In this document: positions 1 to 9,347 of the stretch, piece after piece | Layout: each line of letters starts with the position of its first letter | Numbering within the stretch: the first letter of the stretch is position 1 | NCBI RefSeq assembly: GCF_041380235.1 | Contig: NZ_JBGIYY010000004.1 | Span: 186,001-250,000, forward strand | Source of the DNA: Glaciecola sp041380235 | GTDB lineage: Bacteria; Pseudomonadota; Gammaproteobacteria; Enterobacterales; Alteromonadaceae | Direction of reading: 5' to 3' | DNA: 64,000 bases | Translations under genes and position numbers: made by a program | Notes under the pieces: model-generated | Databases searched by the model: none | What the model was told of the DNA's origin: nothing | Seen by the model: the letters and a program-made list of their open reading frames with translations, nothing else

Positions 1-1175
1 TGGCCTCTTAATAACAAAAAGTCGTAAGCAGCTCTGAACCTCGGATGAGTAAGCAGTTGATAAGGACGTTTACCAAAACGTCTACTCAAACGGCTTTGTA
101 ATGTCCACATTTCACGGACTGGAATAGTAAATCGTTTGGGGACCATAATGCGTTGAACTTGCCGGTGAATTATTTCTCCGGTGGCTATGTTGCTAGCATC
201 ATGAGGGCTCAGCTGGCCGTCAAAAATAAGCTGCTGAGCGCGCTCTTCCATAGGGTACCAAAGTACCGTCGCATACAAAAACGCAGGGGTAATACGCTGC
301 CCGCTGGCAAGCCGTTCGTCGGTATTGTGCAGCATTTTTGTAATCAGTTGATATTCTTTACCTTTCGGGTCGTGCAATGAACCTTCTAAAGCGGGAAAGA
401 GAATTTTGAACAGTCCTAAATCTTGCAAACACTTGAATGTCAGGACACCATTGCCCGACAACAACAGTTTGCTGACTTCTTCAAACAGTCGAGCAGGTGG
501 TATATTTGCCAGCAAATGCGCGTGCTCTTTAATGATAGCCTGCATTTTATCAGGAATAATCATATTCAGTTTGACGCTAAAACGAGCAGCTCTGATCATC
601 CTTACCGGATCTTCCCTGAAGCGAATTTCACTATCGCCAATCATTTCTATGCTGCGAGTTGTTATTGCATGCATACCGTCGGCAAAATCTAAAATATTCT
701 CAGTGCGAGCATCGAAGTACATTGCGTTAAAACTGAAATCCCGGCGTGCAGCGTCTTCTTCAATGTTGCCAAAAATGTTGTCGCGAATAAGTTGACCGTC
801 GCTAGACTGTTTTGCCAAATTATCTTTCGCGTCTTCATCGTGGTGCCCTCTAAAGGTTGCCACCTCAATAATCTCTCTTCCAAAAGTAATGTGCGCCAAT
901 CTAAATCTGCGTCCAATTAAACGGCAGTTGCGAAAACATGCTTTGATTTGTTCAGGGGTTGCATTGGTGACCACATCAAAGTCTTTTGGGGTGAGCCCCA
1001 ACAAACGGTCTCTGACGCACCCACCAACCGCATAAGCTTCATAGTCATGGTCGGTGAGAGTACGTAATACTTTTTGCGTGTTTGGCGTAAGGTCGCTTAG
1101 TCGCATTGAATGGTCATCGCGCTTTATTATACTTGCTTCGAGTCGCAATGGTTTTTCTGTTGGGCTGCTTGCCAT
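1..1175 (-). CDS. pcnB: Poly(A) polymerase I PcnB, 3' end cut by window edge
   Basis: Adds 3' poly(A) tails to RNA, which promotes RNA decay. Reading the complement from the ATG at 1175 gives 391 codons with no stop up to the window edge. The nucleotidyltransferase head is clear: GGCVRD at about residues 51-56, the catalytic DFD at 65-67 and RRDFSFNA at 144-151, the PcnB/CCA-transferase superfamily signature. The RFREDPVRMIRAARF stretch follows in the RNA-binding part. An in-frame stop lies a short way upstream and 1175 is the first ATG after it. The gene follows gluQRS by 36 bp on the same strand, the usual dksA-gluQRS-pcnB order. The C-terminal basic tail lies outside the window. Confidence 0.95.
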   Translation of the reverse strand, partial: MASSPTEKPLRLEASIIKRDDHSMRLSDLTPNTQKVLRTLTDHDYEAYAVGGCVRDRLLGLTPKDFDVVTNATPEQIKACFRNCRLIGRRFRLAHITFGREIIEVATFRGHHDEDAKDNLAKQSSDGQLIRDNIFGNIEEDAARRDFSFNAMYFDARTENILDFADGMHAITTRSIEMIGDSEIRFREDPVRMIRAARFSVKLNMIIPDKMQAIIKEHAHLLANIPPARLFEEVSKLLLSGNGVLTFKCLQDLGLFKILFPALEGSLHDPKGKEYQLITKMLHNTDERLASGQRITPAFLYATVLWYPMEERAQQLIFDGQLSPHDASNIATGEIIHRQVQRIMVPKRFTIPVREMWTLQSRLSRRFGKRPYQLLTHPRFRAAYDFLLLRG

Positions 1176-1211
1176 GTATGTAAATTTACCTTTTAGTGCA
1201 CTGGATTTTGA

Positions 1212-2156
1212 CTAATTCTTTGTGCAGTATACGCCATTTGTTTGTGAAACCAGAATTTCTGTTTGTAAACCCATTAATTGAGGTTGCCAATGCTCAATTG
1301 CCCAGTTAAGTAAAGTATCAACATTGTCTATTTTACTATGGGTGGCAGCAGGTAAACCTAAAAATACCAATGCGTTTTTTAAGTTATGAATCGCTTGATG
1401 GCTGTCAAGCGCCGGTGCGCACTGCTGTTTGGAAAGCTTTTGACCATGCATGTCCACCGCCAATGGAATATGCATATATGCTGGGGATATCGCATGTAAG
1501 GCTTCAAAAAAACTTATTTGCAAAGGTGTGGTATCAATTAAATCTGCGCCTCGCACCACATGAGTAACCTGCTGCTCTAGGTCATCGGCAACCACTGCTA
1601 GGAGATAGTTATACACGCCATCAGCACGTTTGAGCACAGGATCTTCTTTAACAACATGGTTACTGATGTCGAGCATGCCATAGTGCAAATCGCAAAAACG
1701 TGTGCGCTGGATATTGTTTTTCCAACGTACCGCATAATTTTTAAAGGGTAAGTTCAAGTCCCTGCAGTGCTGATCATAATGCTCAGATCTTGCTCTAATG
1801 TTTTTTCGACTGCACTTACACGCGTAGACTTCGAGTTTGTCAGCAAGTGTATTGATGATGTGTTGATAGTGTTCACATCGCTGACTTTGATAGATTGGTT
1901 GCGCATCCCACTGCATACCATGTGCGAGTAGGCTGTCCAGTATAATCGGTATCGTGCTTGTATCGACTCTAGGCGTATCAATATCTTCTATGCGCACAAG
2001 CCATGTTCCATTGGCCTGCCTAGCATGTAAAAAGCTTGCTAGTGCACAAACCAATGAGCCAAAATGCAAAGGGCCTGAAGGGGATGGCGCAAATCGCCCA
2101 ACATAAGGTTGAGGAAGTAATTTAGAATTATTTGAAAGTGGATGTTCGCGCAGCAT
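1212..2156 (-). CDS. gluQ: Glutamyl-Q tRNA(Asp) synthetase GluQ-RS
   Basis: Glutamylates the queuosine base in the anticodon of tRNA(Asp). It is a shortened glutamyl-tRNA synthetase catalytic domain without the anticodon-binding part. The product is 314 residues, close to the family size of about 300. The HIGH-like signature is at residues 20-35 (GRFAPSPSGPLHFGSL), a putative zinc site lies around Cys residues of CKCSRKN plus a downstream CRDL, and the KMSKS-equivalent is KLSKQ near residue 240. It sits between dksA and pcnB in the conserved order and is probably cotranscribed with pcnB. The start could also be a few residues downstream, since the first ~15 residues look dispensable. Confidence 0.93.
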   Translation of the reverse strand: MLREHPLSNNSKLLPQPYVGRFAPSPSGPLHFGSLVCALASFLHARQANGTWLVRIEDIDTPRVDTSTIPIILDSLLAHGMQWDAQPIYQSQRCEHYQHIINTLADKLEVYACKCSRKNIRARSEHYDQHCRDLNLPFKNYAVRWKNNIQRTRFCDLHYGMLDISNHVVKEDPVLKRADGVYNYLLAVVADDLEQQVTHVVRGADLIDTTPLQISFFEALHAISPAYMHIPLAVDMHGQKLSKQQCAPALDSHQAIHNLKNALVFLGLPAATHSKIDNVDTLLNWAIEHWQPQLMGLQTEILVSQTNGVYCTKN

Positions 2157-2217
2157 AGATTGCCAAGTGTGCCAAATCCTGAAGCTATTGCAAGGGTATC
2201 ATTACGTCGTGCTTGGC

Positions 2218-2250
2218 AAAAAAAACTAAGGTAAGCCAAGGGCCTACCTT
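2218..2250 (-). terminator. Rho-independent terminator downstream of dksA
   Basis: Read on the minus strand, AAGGTA-GCC pairs with GGC-TACCTT around a 3-nt loop with one mismatch, and a run of eight T follows (A-run 2218-2225 on plus). It lies between the dksA stop and the gluQ start, so gluQ may depend on read-through or its own promoter. Confidence 0.7.
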
Positions 2251-2282
2251 AAAGATTTTCTTTTGAAACGTGGTGTTAGGCA

Positions 2283-2729
2283 TTAACCCTGCAACTGCTT
2301 CTCTTTGATTTCGGCCATGGTTTTACAGTCAATACATAAATCGGCCGTTGGTCTTGCTTCTAAACGCTTGATACCAATTTCAATTCCGCAAGAATCACAA
2401 AATCCAAAATCGTCTTCTTCGATGCGTTTGAGTGTCTTTTCTATTTTCTTAATAAGCTTTCTTTCGCGGTCACGAGTACGTAGCTCTAGACTAAACTCTT
2501 CCTCTTGAGCAGCTCTGTCTACAGGATCAGGAAAGTTTGCGGCCTCGTCTTGCATATGATGTACAGTTCTGTCGACTTCTTTTCTAAGTTGGTCGCGCCA
2601 AGCAAACAATATCTTTTTGAAATGCCCTAATTGAGCATCGTTCATATATTCTTCGCCGGCCTTTTCTTGATAAGGCGATAACTCAGCTAACGCGAGCAAT
2701 CCGATCGATTTGGCTTTTTCTGTTGGCAT
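2283..2729 (-). CDS. dksA: RNA polymerase-binding transcription factor DksA
   Basis: Binds in the secondary channel of RNA polymerase and, with ppGpp, reshapes transcription of rRNA, tRNA and amino-acid genes. The 148-residue product has the expected parts: an N-terminal helical segment, a coiled coil with the acidic tip (DPVDRAAQEEE, about residues 71-81), and a C-terminal zinc finger with CDSC and CIDC about 20 residues apart. Length and layout match the E. coli protein (151 residues). It lies between sfsA and gluQRS, the standard neighbourhood. The 203 bp upstream to sfsA should hold its promoter, but I could not pick one confidently. Confidence 0.97.
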   Translation of the reverse strand: MPTEKAKSIGLLALAELSPYQEKAGEEYMNDAQLGHFKKILFAWRDQLRKEVDRTVHHMQDEAANFPDPVDRAAQEEEFSLELRTRDRERKLIKKIEKTLKRIEEDDFGFCDSCGIEIGIKRLEARPTADLCIDCKTMAEIKEKQLQG

Positions 2730-2932
2730 TTGCCATTCTCCTAAGCAAAAAACATGTAAACCACTTATGCCGTCCGTATTGGCAACTGAGTCGTCAGACT
2801 CATCTCACTACATGTATCGTCCATATGACTGAAAACTAACACAGCATTAAATTTTATGCCTTGTTTTTTCACTCCGTAAAAAATTGAGGGCGGTAATATG
2901 GTCTTTTTTCTGAAAATTGCAATCTTTTTTTG

Positions 2933-3631
2933 TTAAAGAATGTCTATTGGATACGTAATTTCAATGCCCAACCGTGTCATATTGCAGCAGTAGGCAAGTA
3001 TAGTAACGCCACTTTCTTTCGCATATTCAATAGCTTTAGCATAGTCGGGATCAATTTTTTCAGCAATTTTAAATTGAGTGATATTTTCACGCTGAATACA
3101 AAAAAACAAAAATGCCTTGTGCCCTTGCTTGGCAATTTCAGCCAATTCATAGCAATGTTTGCGCCCTCTTGTTGTAATGGTATCTGGAAATAAAGCAGTT
3201 TGTTGCTCTGCTAAGGTAACAGATTTTACTTCGATATATGCGTCTGGTGCGCCATCTTCTTGCAACATAAAGTCAATACGGCTTTCACCATGCTTTGTTT
3301 CAGGGTAGATATTTGAGTAATGAGCAAGTTCGGGTATCTGTTTGTTTTGTAAGGCAGCGCGCACTACTTTATTGGCATTAGCCGTGTTTACGCCGATTAA
3401 ATAGCCATTTGCATCACAGGAATATTCCCAAGTGTTCGGGTACTTTCGTTTACGGTTATCACTGGTACTCAAAAATACAGTGACTTCAGGAATAGCACAA
3501 CCGGTCATCGCGCCGGTGTTTGGGCAATGAACCGTGCGCAATTCCCCACACTCCAGCTCAACATCCGCTAAAAATCGTTTGTAACGTTTTATCAACTTGC
3601 CGCGAATTAACGCAGATGTAAACCGATACAT
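2933..3631 (-). CDS. sfsA: Sugar fermentation stimulation protein A, SfsA
   Basis: SfsA family protein of 232 residues, the usual length. The family combines an OB-like N-terminal part with a PD-(D/E)XK nuclease-like core; the E. coli protein was found through effects on maltose metabolism and binds DNA, but its exact role is unclear. The sequence shows the conserved HCPNTGAM segment at about residues 35-42, an SRIDFML motif and the YIEVKSVTL segment that carries the E-x-K of the nuclease-like fold. The gene is divergent from pepB (63 bp from its likely start) and upstream of dksA, as in many gammaproteobacteria. Confidence 0.93.
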   Translation of the reverse strand: MYRFTSALIRGKLIKRYKRFLADVELECGELRTVHCPNTGAMTGCAIPEVTVFLSTSDNRKRKYPNTWEYSCDANGYLIGVNTANANKVVRAALQNKQIPELAHYSNIYPETKHGESRIDFMLQEDGAPDAYIEVKSVTLAEQQTALFPDTITTRGRKHCYELAEIAKQGHKAFLFFCIQRENITQFKIAEKIDPDYAKAIEYAKESGVTILAYCCNMTRLGIEITYPIDIL

Positions 3632-3694
3632 TTGGTATTATCCTAGTTGTTATTATCTGTGCTTCACAAAGCCGTGCTTTATTCTGGAGGAAGA

Positions 3695-4975
3695 ATGTCT
3701 ACTTTTGTAGTAAAACTTACACAATCTGAGTTACCCGCTCATATTCAAGCTGGATTACCTATTTCATGGGATGCTAAAGGCGCAACGATTCATATTGGCG
3801 ATAGTGATTTATCGCTGAATACGATAAGTCTTTGTGCGCGGCGGTTATTTTCAATGCTTGCGGGTGATGTAGCACTTACTGGCGACTGGCACATGGAGCA
3901 GCAGTGGGCGTTTGCTCGAAGTTTTGGTGGACCTAAATCAAGCAATCGAGTGCACTGGGTTGAAAATGCAGACACAGCCAATCTGGAAAACCTGTACAAA
4001 GCATTTGCCTTTGCCCGCGACCTAGTTAATCAAACCCCAGAGCAACTCAGTCCTGAGTCACTCTCTGCCCAAGCCTCAGCTTGGATTTGCAGTTTAGCGC
4101 CAAGTACTGCTGCGGTTAAGACCTGGACCGGTGAAGAGCTACAACAAGCAGGGTGGCAGGGGATTTATGAGGTCGGCCGCGGCAGCGAGCGCCCTCCGGT
4201 TTTGTTAGAAATTGACTACAATCCCACGGGTAATGCGCAGGCGCCTACTGAGATTGCGTTGGTCGGCAAGGGCATTACATTTGATAGCGGTGGTTATAGC
4301 ATCAAAAGTAGCGAGGGAATGCTTGACATGAAATGCGACATGGGCGGCGCTGCTACGGTGACTGCTGCGTTAGGATTAGCGATCATGCAGGGCATAAATA
4401 AACGCATAAAACTATATTTATGCTGTGCAGAAAATTTGATTAGCGGTCATGCCTATAAACTGGGTGATATTATTACCTACAAAAACGGAACGACAGTTGA
4501 AATTGTAAATACCGACGCTGAAGGGCGCTTAGTTTTAGCCGATGGCTTGATGGCCGCTACTGAGTCGGGCGCGGCAATCATTGTTGATGCAGCTACTCTG
4601 ACTGGTGCGGCGGTTGCGGCGGTGGGCAGAGAGTATAATGCGGTGTTTAGTATGGATGTGCAGCTTCGTAATACGTTTCTTGCATTAAGCGAAGACGTAA
4701 ATGAGCCACATTGGCCGCTGCCGCTAACGCCAGAACATCGAAACAAATGTCCATCACCATTTGCCGACACCGCGAATAGTCGCGCACAAAAGGGCGGTGG
4801 GGCAGGTGGGGCATCGAATGCAGCTGGGTTTTTATCGCGCTTTGTGAATGCTGAAGGTAAAGGTTGGTTACATATCGATTTAGCCGCTGCCTACAATCGA
4901 GACGGCAGTGACATTATGCCCAATGGTGGCACTGGCATTGGTATCAGAAGTATTTGCGCACTGCTGACAAAATAA
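3695..4975 (+). CDS. pepB: M17 leucyl aminopeptidase, peptidase B type
   Basis: Cytoplasmic M17 metallo-aminopeptidase that removes N-terminal residues from peptides using two metal ions. The catalytic domain shows the M17 hallmarks: GKGITFDSGGYSIK (Lys and Asp ligands) near residue 195, MKCDMGGAA, and NTDAEGRLVLADGL near residue 275. The start is placed at ATG 3695 because GGAGGA stands just before it; this gives 426 residues, nearly the length of E. coli PepB (427) and shorter than PepA (about 500). An upstream in-frame start at 3647 would add 16 residues without a comparable ribosome site. PepB rather than PepA is inferred from length and the short N-terminal domain. Confidence 0.88.
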   Translation: MSTFVVKLTQSELPAHIQAGLPISWDAKGATIHIGDSDLSLNTISLCARRLFSMLAGDVALTGDWHMEQQWAFARSFGGPKSSNRVHWVENADTANLENLYKAFAFARDLVNQTPEQLSPESLSAQASAWICSLAPSTAAVKTWTGEELQQAGWQGIYEVGRGSERPPVLLEIDYNPTGNAQAPTEIALVGKGITFDSGGYSIKSSEGMLDMKCDMGGAATVTAALGLAIMQGINKRIKLYLCCAENLISGHAYKLGDIITYKNGTTVEIVNTDAEGRLVLADGLMAATESGAAIIVDAATLTGAAVAAVGREYNAVFSMDVQLRNTFLALSEDVNEPHWPLPLTPEHRNKCPSPFADTANSRAQKGGGAGGASNAAGFLSRFVNAEGKGWLHIDLAAAYNRDGSDIMPNGGTGIGIRSICALLTK

Positions 4976-5034
4976 AGTAAATACGATTATATGAAAAAGA
5001 ACTTAGCAGAAGTCTCAAGGTCGGCATATAGTGA

Positions 5035-5217
5035 CTATAAGCCGCCCAGTCTTTCTGCAAGTTCTTTATATTTTTCGACATCGATTTGATCGAACAAAGG
5101 ATTGCCGTCGGCGTCTTTGTCTTTGGCTAGTAAAAGGCTTTCGCGCTCGAGTCGCTGAACCCGCAAATCTTGTACAGAAAGAAATTCGGCGACTTGGTTG
5201 ACAGTCATAAGAGACAT
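5035..5217 (-). CDS. Small HTH (excisionase/MerR-like) DNA-binding protein
   Basis: A 60-residue protein. Residues 3-30 (LMTVNQVAEFLSV...VQRLERE) look like the winged helix-turn-helix of excisionase/MerR-type small regulators, followed by an acidic turn (KDKDADGNPL) and a helix containing DVEKYKELAERL. It has a good ribosome site (GGAGA) six bases before the ATG. No phage or integrase gene is near, so a chromosomal regulator is more likely than a true excisionase; its target is unknown. It is convergent with pepB and divergent from yhgN, across 114 bp. Confidence 0.7.
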   Translation of the reverse strand: MSLMTVNQVAEFLSVQDLRVQRLERESLLLAKDKDADGNPLFDQIDVEKYKELAERLGGL

Positions 5218-5331
5218 GCATCTTCTCCAAAGTTAAGGTGTGATTCGGTCTATAATATAACGACAGTGTTTGACAAAAGATTAGCAATAAGTCTAATTAT
5301 TTGTGAATAAAATAAAGGACGTATTTTCGTT

Positions 5332-5937
5332 TTGATGATAGAAACCCTCGCCGCAGCCACCATGTTATTTTTAATCATGGATCCGTTAGGCAACTTACCG
5401 ATATTTATGTCGGTGTTAAAAGGTATTGAGCCGGCTCGCAAAACGAAAGTCGTGATGCGAGAACTGCTGATTGCCCTGATCATCTTGATGATGTTTTTGC
5501 ACAGTGGCCAAGCCTTATTAGACTTTTTACAAATTGAGCAAGAAACGGTCAGCATTGCCGGTGGTATTATTTTGTTCATCATTGCGCTTCGCATGATCTT
5601 TCCTAAGCCCGGCGGCGTGATGAACTTACCACAAGGTGAAGAGCCATTTATTGTGCCGCTTGCAGTGCCTATGATCGCTGGCCCATCTACTATGGCAGCA
5701 CTCATTTTGTTGGCTAACCAAGAGCCACAGCAAATGACACAATGGAGCCTTGCTTTGTTGGCAGCATGGTTTGCAAGTGCAATTATTTTATTGATGTCGA
5801 ATAAAATCCATGGCTGGTTGGGCGAAAAAGGACTGCGCGCTGTTGAGCGGCTGATGGGCATGATCTTGGTGATGATCGCCATACAAATGCTGCTCAATGG
5901 TGTAAGCTCCTATGCAAAGCATTTAATGCAACTTTAA
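5332..5937 (+). CDS. yhgN: MarC family inner membrane protein, YhgN-like
   Basis: Integral inner membrane protein of the MarC (NAAT) family, 201 residues against 197 for E. coli YhgN. Six hydrophobic segments can be seen, with the family motif MDPLGNLPIF in the first and VPLAVPMIAGPS near residue 120, a repeat-type re-entrant signature. Family members were once linked to multiple antibiotic resistance, but the substrate is not established. The start uses one of two adjacent ATGs. It ends one base before the DUF416 gene, so the two are probably one operon. Confidence 0.88.
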   Translation: MMIETLAAATMLFLIMDPLGNLPIFMSVLKGIEPARKTKVVMRELLIALIILMMFLHSGQALLDFLQIEQETVSIAGGIILFIIALRMIFPKPGGVMNLPQGEEPFIVPLAVPMIAGPSTMAALILLANQEPQQMTQWSLALLAAWFASAIILLMSNKIHGWLGEKGLRAVERLMGMILVMIAIQMLLNGVSSYAKHLMQL

Positions 5938-5938
5938 G

Positions 5939-6541
5939 ATGACAATGACAAATATAAAACACACAGCAAAGCTCAATTCCTTCGCGCAAATTAGAGAGCT
6001 AGATAAAGCTCGGGCACTGGTGTTAAGCAGTGCCCTTATTCAGCGTATGCTACCAAATTATGTTCTTTTTTGTGAAGCGATGGCCTTAGAGCATGCAGAA
6101 GCAGCCAATAATTTAGTCAAGCTATTGTGGGAAGTCTCAAGCAATAGAGCAATGAAGATAAACACCGAAGCACAAGGTGAAAAGCTCGAAGAAATAACCC
6201 CTAGCGTTGATGATTACGATAATTTAGGGGTATATGCGGCCCTCGACTTTTGTATGGCCTGCAGTGCGGTATTGCAACTGATCGCAAATGAAGAGCCTCA
6301 GGCGGCGGTAATGGTAGCGAAACTTAGTCAAGGTAGTGTTGAACGTCATATCGTAGTGTCACAAGAACAAGAATTGACGGGTGCAGAATTAAACAGCCAC
6401 CCGTTAATGGCCTTTGAGATCGCCTCCTTGCAGTCCTTGCTCGAAGTATGCAAACAAAAGAAACTCAGTGCTGACGATATTAAGGAATTACGCCAAGACA
6501 TTATTGCTCAGGGTGTGAGTAGCTTAGGGATTGAGTGCTAG
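5939..6541 (+). CDS. DUF416 family protein, YjaG-like
   Basis: A soluble, helical 200-residue protein of the DUF416 (YjaG) family; E. coli YjaG is 196 residues. The family has no assigned biochemical role. Recognisable features are the N-terminal segment LIQRMLPNYVLFCE, the central DNLGVYAALDFCMACSAVL and the HPLMAFEIASLQSLLE stretch near the C-terminus. It directly follows yhgN on the same strand (stop and start nearly touch) and is convergent with rsmD 16 bp away. Confidence 0.85.
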   Translation: MTMTNIKHTAKLNSFAQIRELDKARALVLSSALIQRMLPNYVLFCEAMALEHAEAANNLVKLLWEVSSNRAMKINTEAQGEKLEEITPSVDDYDNLGVYAALDFCMACSAVLQLIANEEPQAAVMVAKLSQGSVERHIVVSQEQELTGAELNSHPLMAFEIASLQSLLEVCKQKKLSADDIKELRQDIIAQGVSSLGIEC

Positions 6542-6557
6542 GCGCTTAATCTGTTAC

Positions 6558-7181
6558 TCAATTTTCAGCGACTCGGTACAAGCGATAGTTGACTTGTTGA
6601 GTCGAGTTTTCTTTAATTTTGATTAAGCTTGGGTGCAAGTTTTCGTTAAAGCTTGCTTCACTTTCAATATACACAAGCGCGCCAGGTTTCAAGCTGTTAT
6701 TGATCAGCAAAGCGTCTACCGCCCGCATCACGAAGCCTTTGTGAAATGGTGGGTCTATGAAGACAATATCGTAGCTTTCATCCTTGTTTTTCAGGGCTTC
6801 AAATGCATCTTCACAAATTACTTCAGATTGATGCTTTGCTTTTAACACTTCAATGTTTTGTTTGAGTTGTGCGGCGCTTTTAATGTTGTTTTCAATCATA
6901 GTGACAAAGGCCGCCTGACGAGAAATTGCTTCAAATCCGAGACTGCCGGCGCCTGCGAACATATCGAGTACTTTTGCTCCGGCGATATCTTGCATCAGCC
7001 AGTTGAACAAGGTTTCTTTGACGCGGTCGGTAGTCGGGCGTAAGCCTTCTGCGAGTAAAACCGGTAGTTTTCGACCACGATGCTGTCCGGAAATAATTCG
7101 AATATTGCCGGGTTTGAAGCGTGCACTGGGTCGGTGAGCATTCCGCGTGTTGCGAGGCCGGGCTTTTGGTGATGGCGTCAT
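6558..7181 (-). CDS. rsmD: 16S rRNA (guanine-966 N2)-methyltransferase RsmD
   Basis: Methylates G966 of 16S rRNA in the 30S subunit using S-adenosylmethionine. The Rossmann fold is clear: motif I VLDMFAGAGSLGFE at about residue 63, and motif IV DIVFIDPPFHKG with the catalytic DPPF near residue 145. From ATG 7181 the product is 207 residues (E. coli 198). An in-frame ATG at 7202 would add seven residues; neither has a good ribosome site. The frame stays open 256 codons further upstream across ftsY, but that part is antisense to ftsY and not coding. It is divergent from ftsY, as in E. coli. Confidence 0.93.
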   Translation of the reverse strand: MTPSPKARPRNTRNAHRPSARFKPGNIRIISGQHRGRKLPVLLAEGLRPTTDRVKETLFNWLMQDIAGAKVLDMFAGAGSLGFEAISRQAAFVTMIENNIKSAAQLKQNIEVLKAKHQSEVICEDAFEALKNKDESYDIVFIDPPFHKGFVMRAVDALLINNSLKPGALVYIESEASFNENLHPSLIKIKENSTQQVNYRLYRVAEN

Positions 7182-7362
7182 GTATAACCAAGGTGCTATC
7201 ATAATTGTGTATAGTGTACTTGAAAATTCCCACAAATCTAAATGAGAATACGTCCATCGACTGGGCATTACTATTAGATGTTGGCGCTTGCAGCACTGAG
7301 AGCTGAATAAAAACACTGAGTAAAGAGTATTAAATGTAACAGCAAGAAAATGAGGAAAGGCG

Positions 7363-8604
7363 TTGTTTAATTGGTTTAACAAAGACAAACAGAAAGACAA
7401 AGACATTGATAAAGGTGCCCAACTGCGCCAAGAGCTTGACCACGCAGATCTTAAAAATGATGTCTCAACTGGCAGCGAAGTAAGAACTGATGCAGTCGAG
7501 CCGCCGGAAAATCTGCCGAGTATGCAAAGTGACAGCATAGAAGCTAAATTAGCAACCACTGATGCGACCGGTGAGCCGATACATAAGTTGGAGCCATCAT
7601 CAAGCGCTGCGCTTGTTGCAGAGTCTAAGGAGGCTCCACTTGAGCTTGAGCAGAAGTCAGGCTTTTTCTCTCGTTTAAAATCGGGCCTGTCTCGCACCAA
7701 AGAGAATATTGGCAGTGGGTTTGTGGCTTTATTAAAAGGTAAGGCGATAGACGAGGAATTATACGAAGACTTAGAAACACAACTTTTAGTCGCCGACGTT
7801 GGCATGCGAACCACCACTAAAATTATCACCAAGCTGACTGAAAAAGCGAAGCTGTCGCAGTTAAAGAATGGCGATGCGCTTGGTGCCCTCTTAAAACAAC
7901 AAATGCGTGATATTCTGACGCCAGTTTGCAAGCCACTAGAATTTAATACCGGCAAGGATGCACAGGGCAATAATCAACCCTTTGTGATATTAATGGTAGG
8001 GGTCAATGGCGTGGGTAAGACCACGACTATTGGTAAATTAGCCAAACAATTCCAAGCCCAAGGTAAGAAAGTTATGCTTGCGGCCGGCGACACTTTTAGA
8101 GCCGCAGCGGTCGAACAACTGCAGGTTTGGGGAGAGCGCAATAATATTGCGGTTGTCTCACAGCCTACTGGTTCTGACAGTGCCTCTGTGATTTTTGATG
8201 CAGTCGCTTCTGCCAAGGCAAAGGGCGCCGATATACTTATTGCAGATACTGCGGGTCGCCTACAAAACAAAGACAACCTGATTGAAGAGCTTAAAAAAGT
8301 GGTCAGAGTGATGAAAAAGCAAATCCCTGAAGCTCCTCATGAAATTATGCTTACCCTCGATGCGAGCACTGGGCAAAACGCGGTCAGTCAAACAAAGATA
8401 TTCAACGAAGCAGTTGGGATCACAGGCATTAATTTAACTAAACTCGACGGCACGGCTAAAGGTGGCGTTATTTTCGCCTTAGCAGATGAATTTAACATCC
8501 CAGTGCGCTACATTGGTATTGGCGAGGGAATAGATGACTTACGTGAGTTTGATGCCACCGCTTTTGTTGATGCACTTTTTGATTCTACAAAAGACGAACA
8601 ATAG
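7363..8604 (+). CDS. ftsY: Signal recognition particle receptor FtsY
   Basis: Receptor GTPase that docks SRP-ribosome complexes at the inner membrane for co-translational insertion. It has 413 residues. An acidic, low-complexity A domain covers about residues 1-100, then the N domain, then the SRP GTPase G domain with G1 GVNGVGKTTTIGK near residue 212, DTAGR near 290 and TKLDG near 365. The start is a TTG at 7363 preceded by GAGG; no ATG fits better, and the MFNWF beginning is typical of a membrane-associating N-terminus. It heads the ftsY-ftsE-ftsX cluster. Confidence 0.96.
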   Translation: MFNWFNKDKQKDKDIDKGAQLRQELDHADLKNDVSTGSEVRTDAVEPPENLPSMQSDSIEAKLATTDATGEPIHKLEPSSSAALVAESKEAPLELEQKSGFFSRLKSGLSRTKENIGSGFVALLKGKAIDEELYEDLETQLLVADVGMRTTTKIITKLTEKAKLSQLKNGDALGALLKQQMRDILTPVCKPLEFNTGKDAQGNNQPFVILMVGVNGVGKTTTIGKLAKQFQAQGKKVMLAAGDTFRAAAVEQLQVWGERNNIAVVSQPTGSDSASVIFDAVASAKAKGADILIADTAGRLQNKDNLIEELKKVVRVMKKQIPEAPHEIMLTLDASTGQNAVSQTKIFNEAVGITGINLTKLDGTAKGGVIFALADEFNIPVRYIGIGEGIDDLREFDATAFVDALFDSTKDEQ

Positions 8605-8657
8605 TATTGATAATTTAACTATCCAAAGTAGTGGATTAAACGCGCTGAGAAGTATCG

Positions 8658-9347
8658 ATGATTAAGTTTGAGCAAGTAAGTAAAACCTACCCTGGAGGGC
8701 ATACTGCCTTATCAAAAGTGAGTTTTCATCTTGAGCAGGGGGAAATGGCCTTTTTGACTGGCCACTCTGGTGCTGGTAAGAGTACATTGCTTAAACTGAT
8801 CAGTATCATGGAACGTCCAACCGTCGGCAACGTATTGATCAACGGGCACAACCTTTCTACGATCACTCGCAAGCAAATCGCCTATATCCGTCGAGATATT
8901 GGAATGATTTTTCAAAGCCATCAGCTATTAATGGATAAGTCGGTATTTGACAATGTTTCTCTGCCTTTAGTGATTGAAGGCTATACCCGTAAAGTGATCG
9001 CGAAGCGTGTGGATGCCGCATTAGAAATGGTGGGTCTAAAAGACAAGGCTCGTAATCTTCCAATCACCTTATCGGGTGGCGAACAGCAGCGTGTTGGAAT
9101 CGCCAGAGCGGTGGTTAATCGTCCACCATTATTGCTTGCCGATGAGCCGACCGGTAACCTCGATCCTAAATTATCGATGGAAATTATTCGTTTATTTGAG
9201 GACTTCAATCAAGCGGGCGTATCGGTATTCATCGCCACCCATGACTTAGGCTTGATTGCACGAATGAAATATCGAACGCTGACCCTTAAGCAGGGTAAAA
9301 TGATCACCGATGGTCTAGACCAAGCAGAAGAGGAGCGCTTGCTATGA
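8658..9347 (+). CDS. ftsE: Cell division ATP-binding protein FtsE
   Basis: ATPase subunit of the FtsEX complex, which activates peptidoglycan hydrolases at the septum. A 229-residue ABC ATPase with Walker A GHSGAGKST at about residue 35, signature LSGGEQQRVGIAR near 135 and Walker B LLLADEPTGNLD near 158. The usual FtsE length is about 222. It overlaps ftsX by 4 bp (ATGA), which suggests translational coupling, and follows ftsY by 53 bp. Confidence 0.97.
   Translation: MIKFEQVSKTYPGGHTALSKVSFHLEQGEMAFLTGHSGAGKSTLLKLISIMERPTVGNVLINGHNLSTITRKQIAYIRRDIGMIFQSHQLLMDKSVFDNVSLPLVIEGYTRKVIAKRVDAALEMVGLKDKARNLPITLSGGEQQRVGIARAVVNRPPLLLADEPTGNLDPKLSMEIIRLFEDFNQAGVSVFIATHDLGLIARMKYRTLTLKQGKMITDGLDQAEEERLL

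Noticed and set aside
5250..5897. 215-codon open frame on the minus strand
   Set aside because: It lies entirely opposite yhgN, and the reading is the reverse image of hydrophobic codons.
7182..7970. Open frame on the minus strand continuing upstream of rsmD for 256 codons
   Set aside because: It is antisense to the start of ftsY and its product is low complexity with no family resemblance; RsmD itself is complete from 7181.
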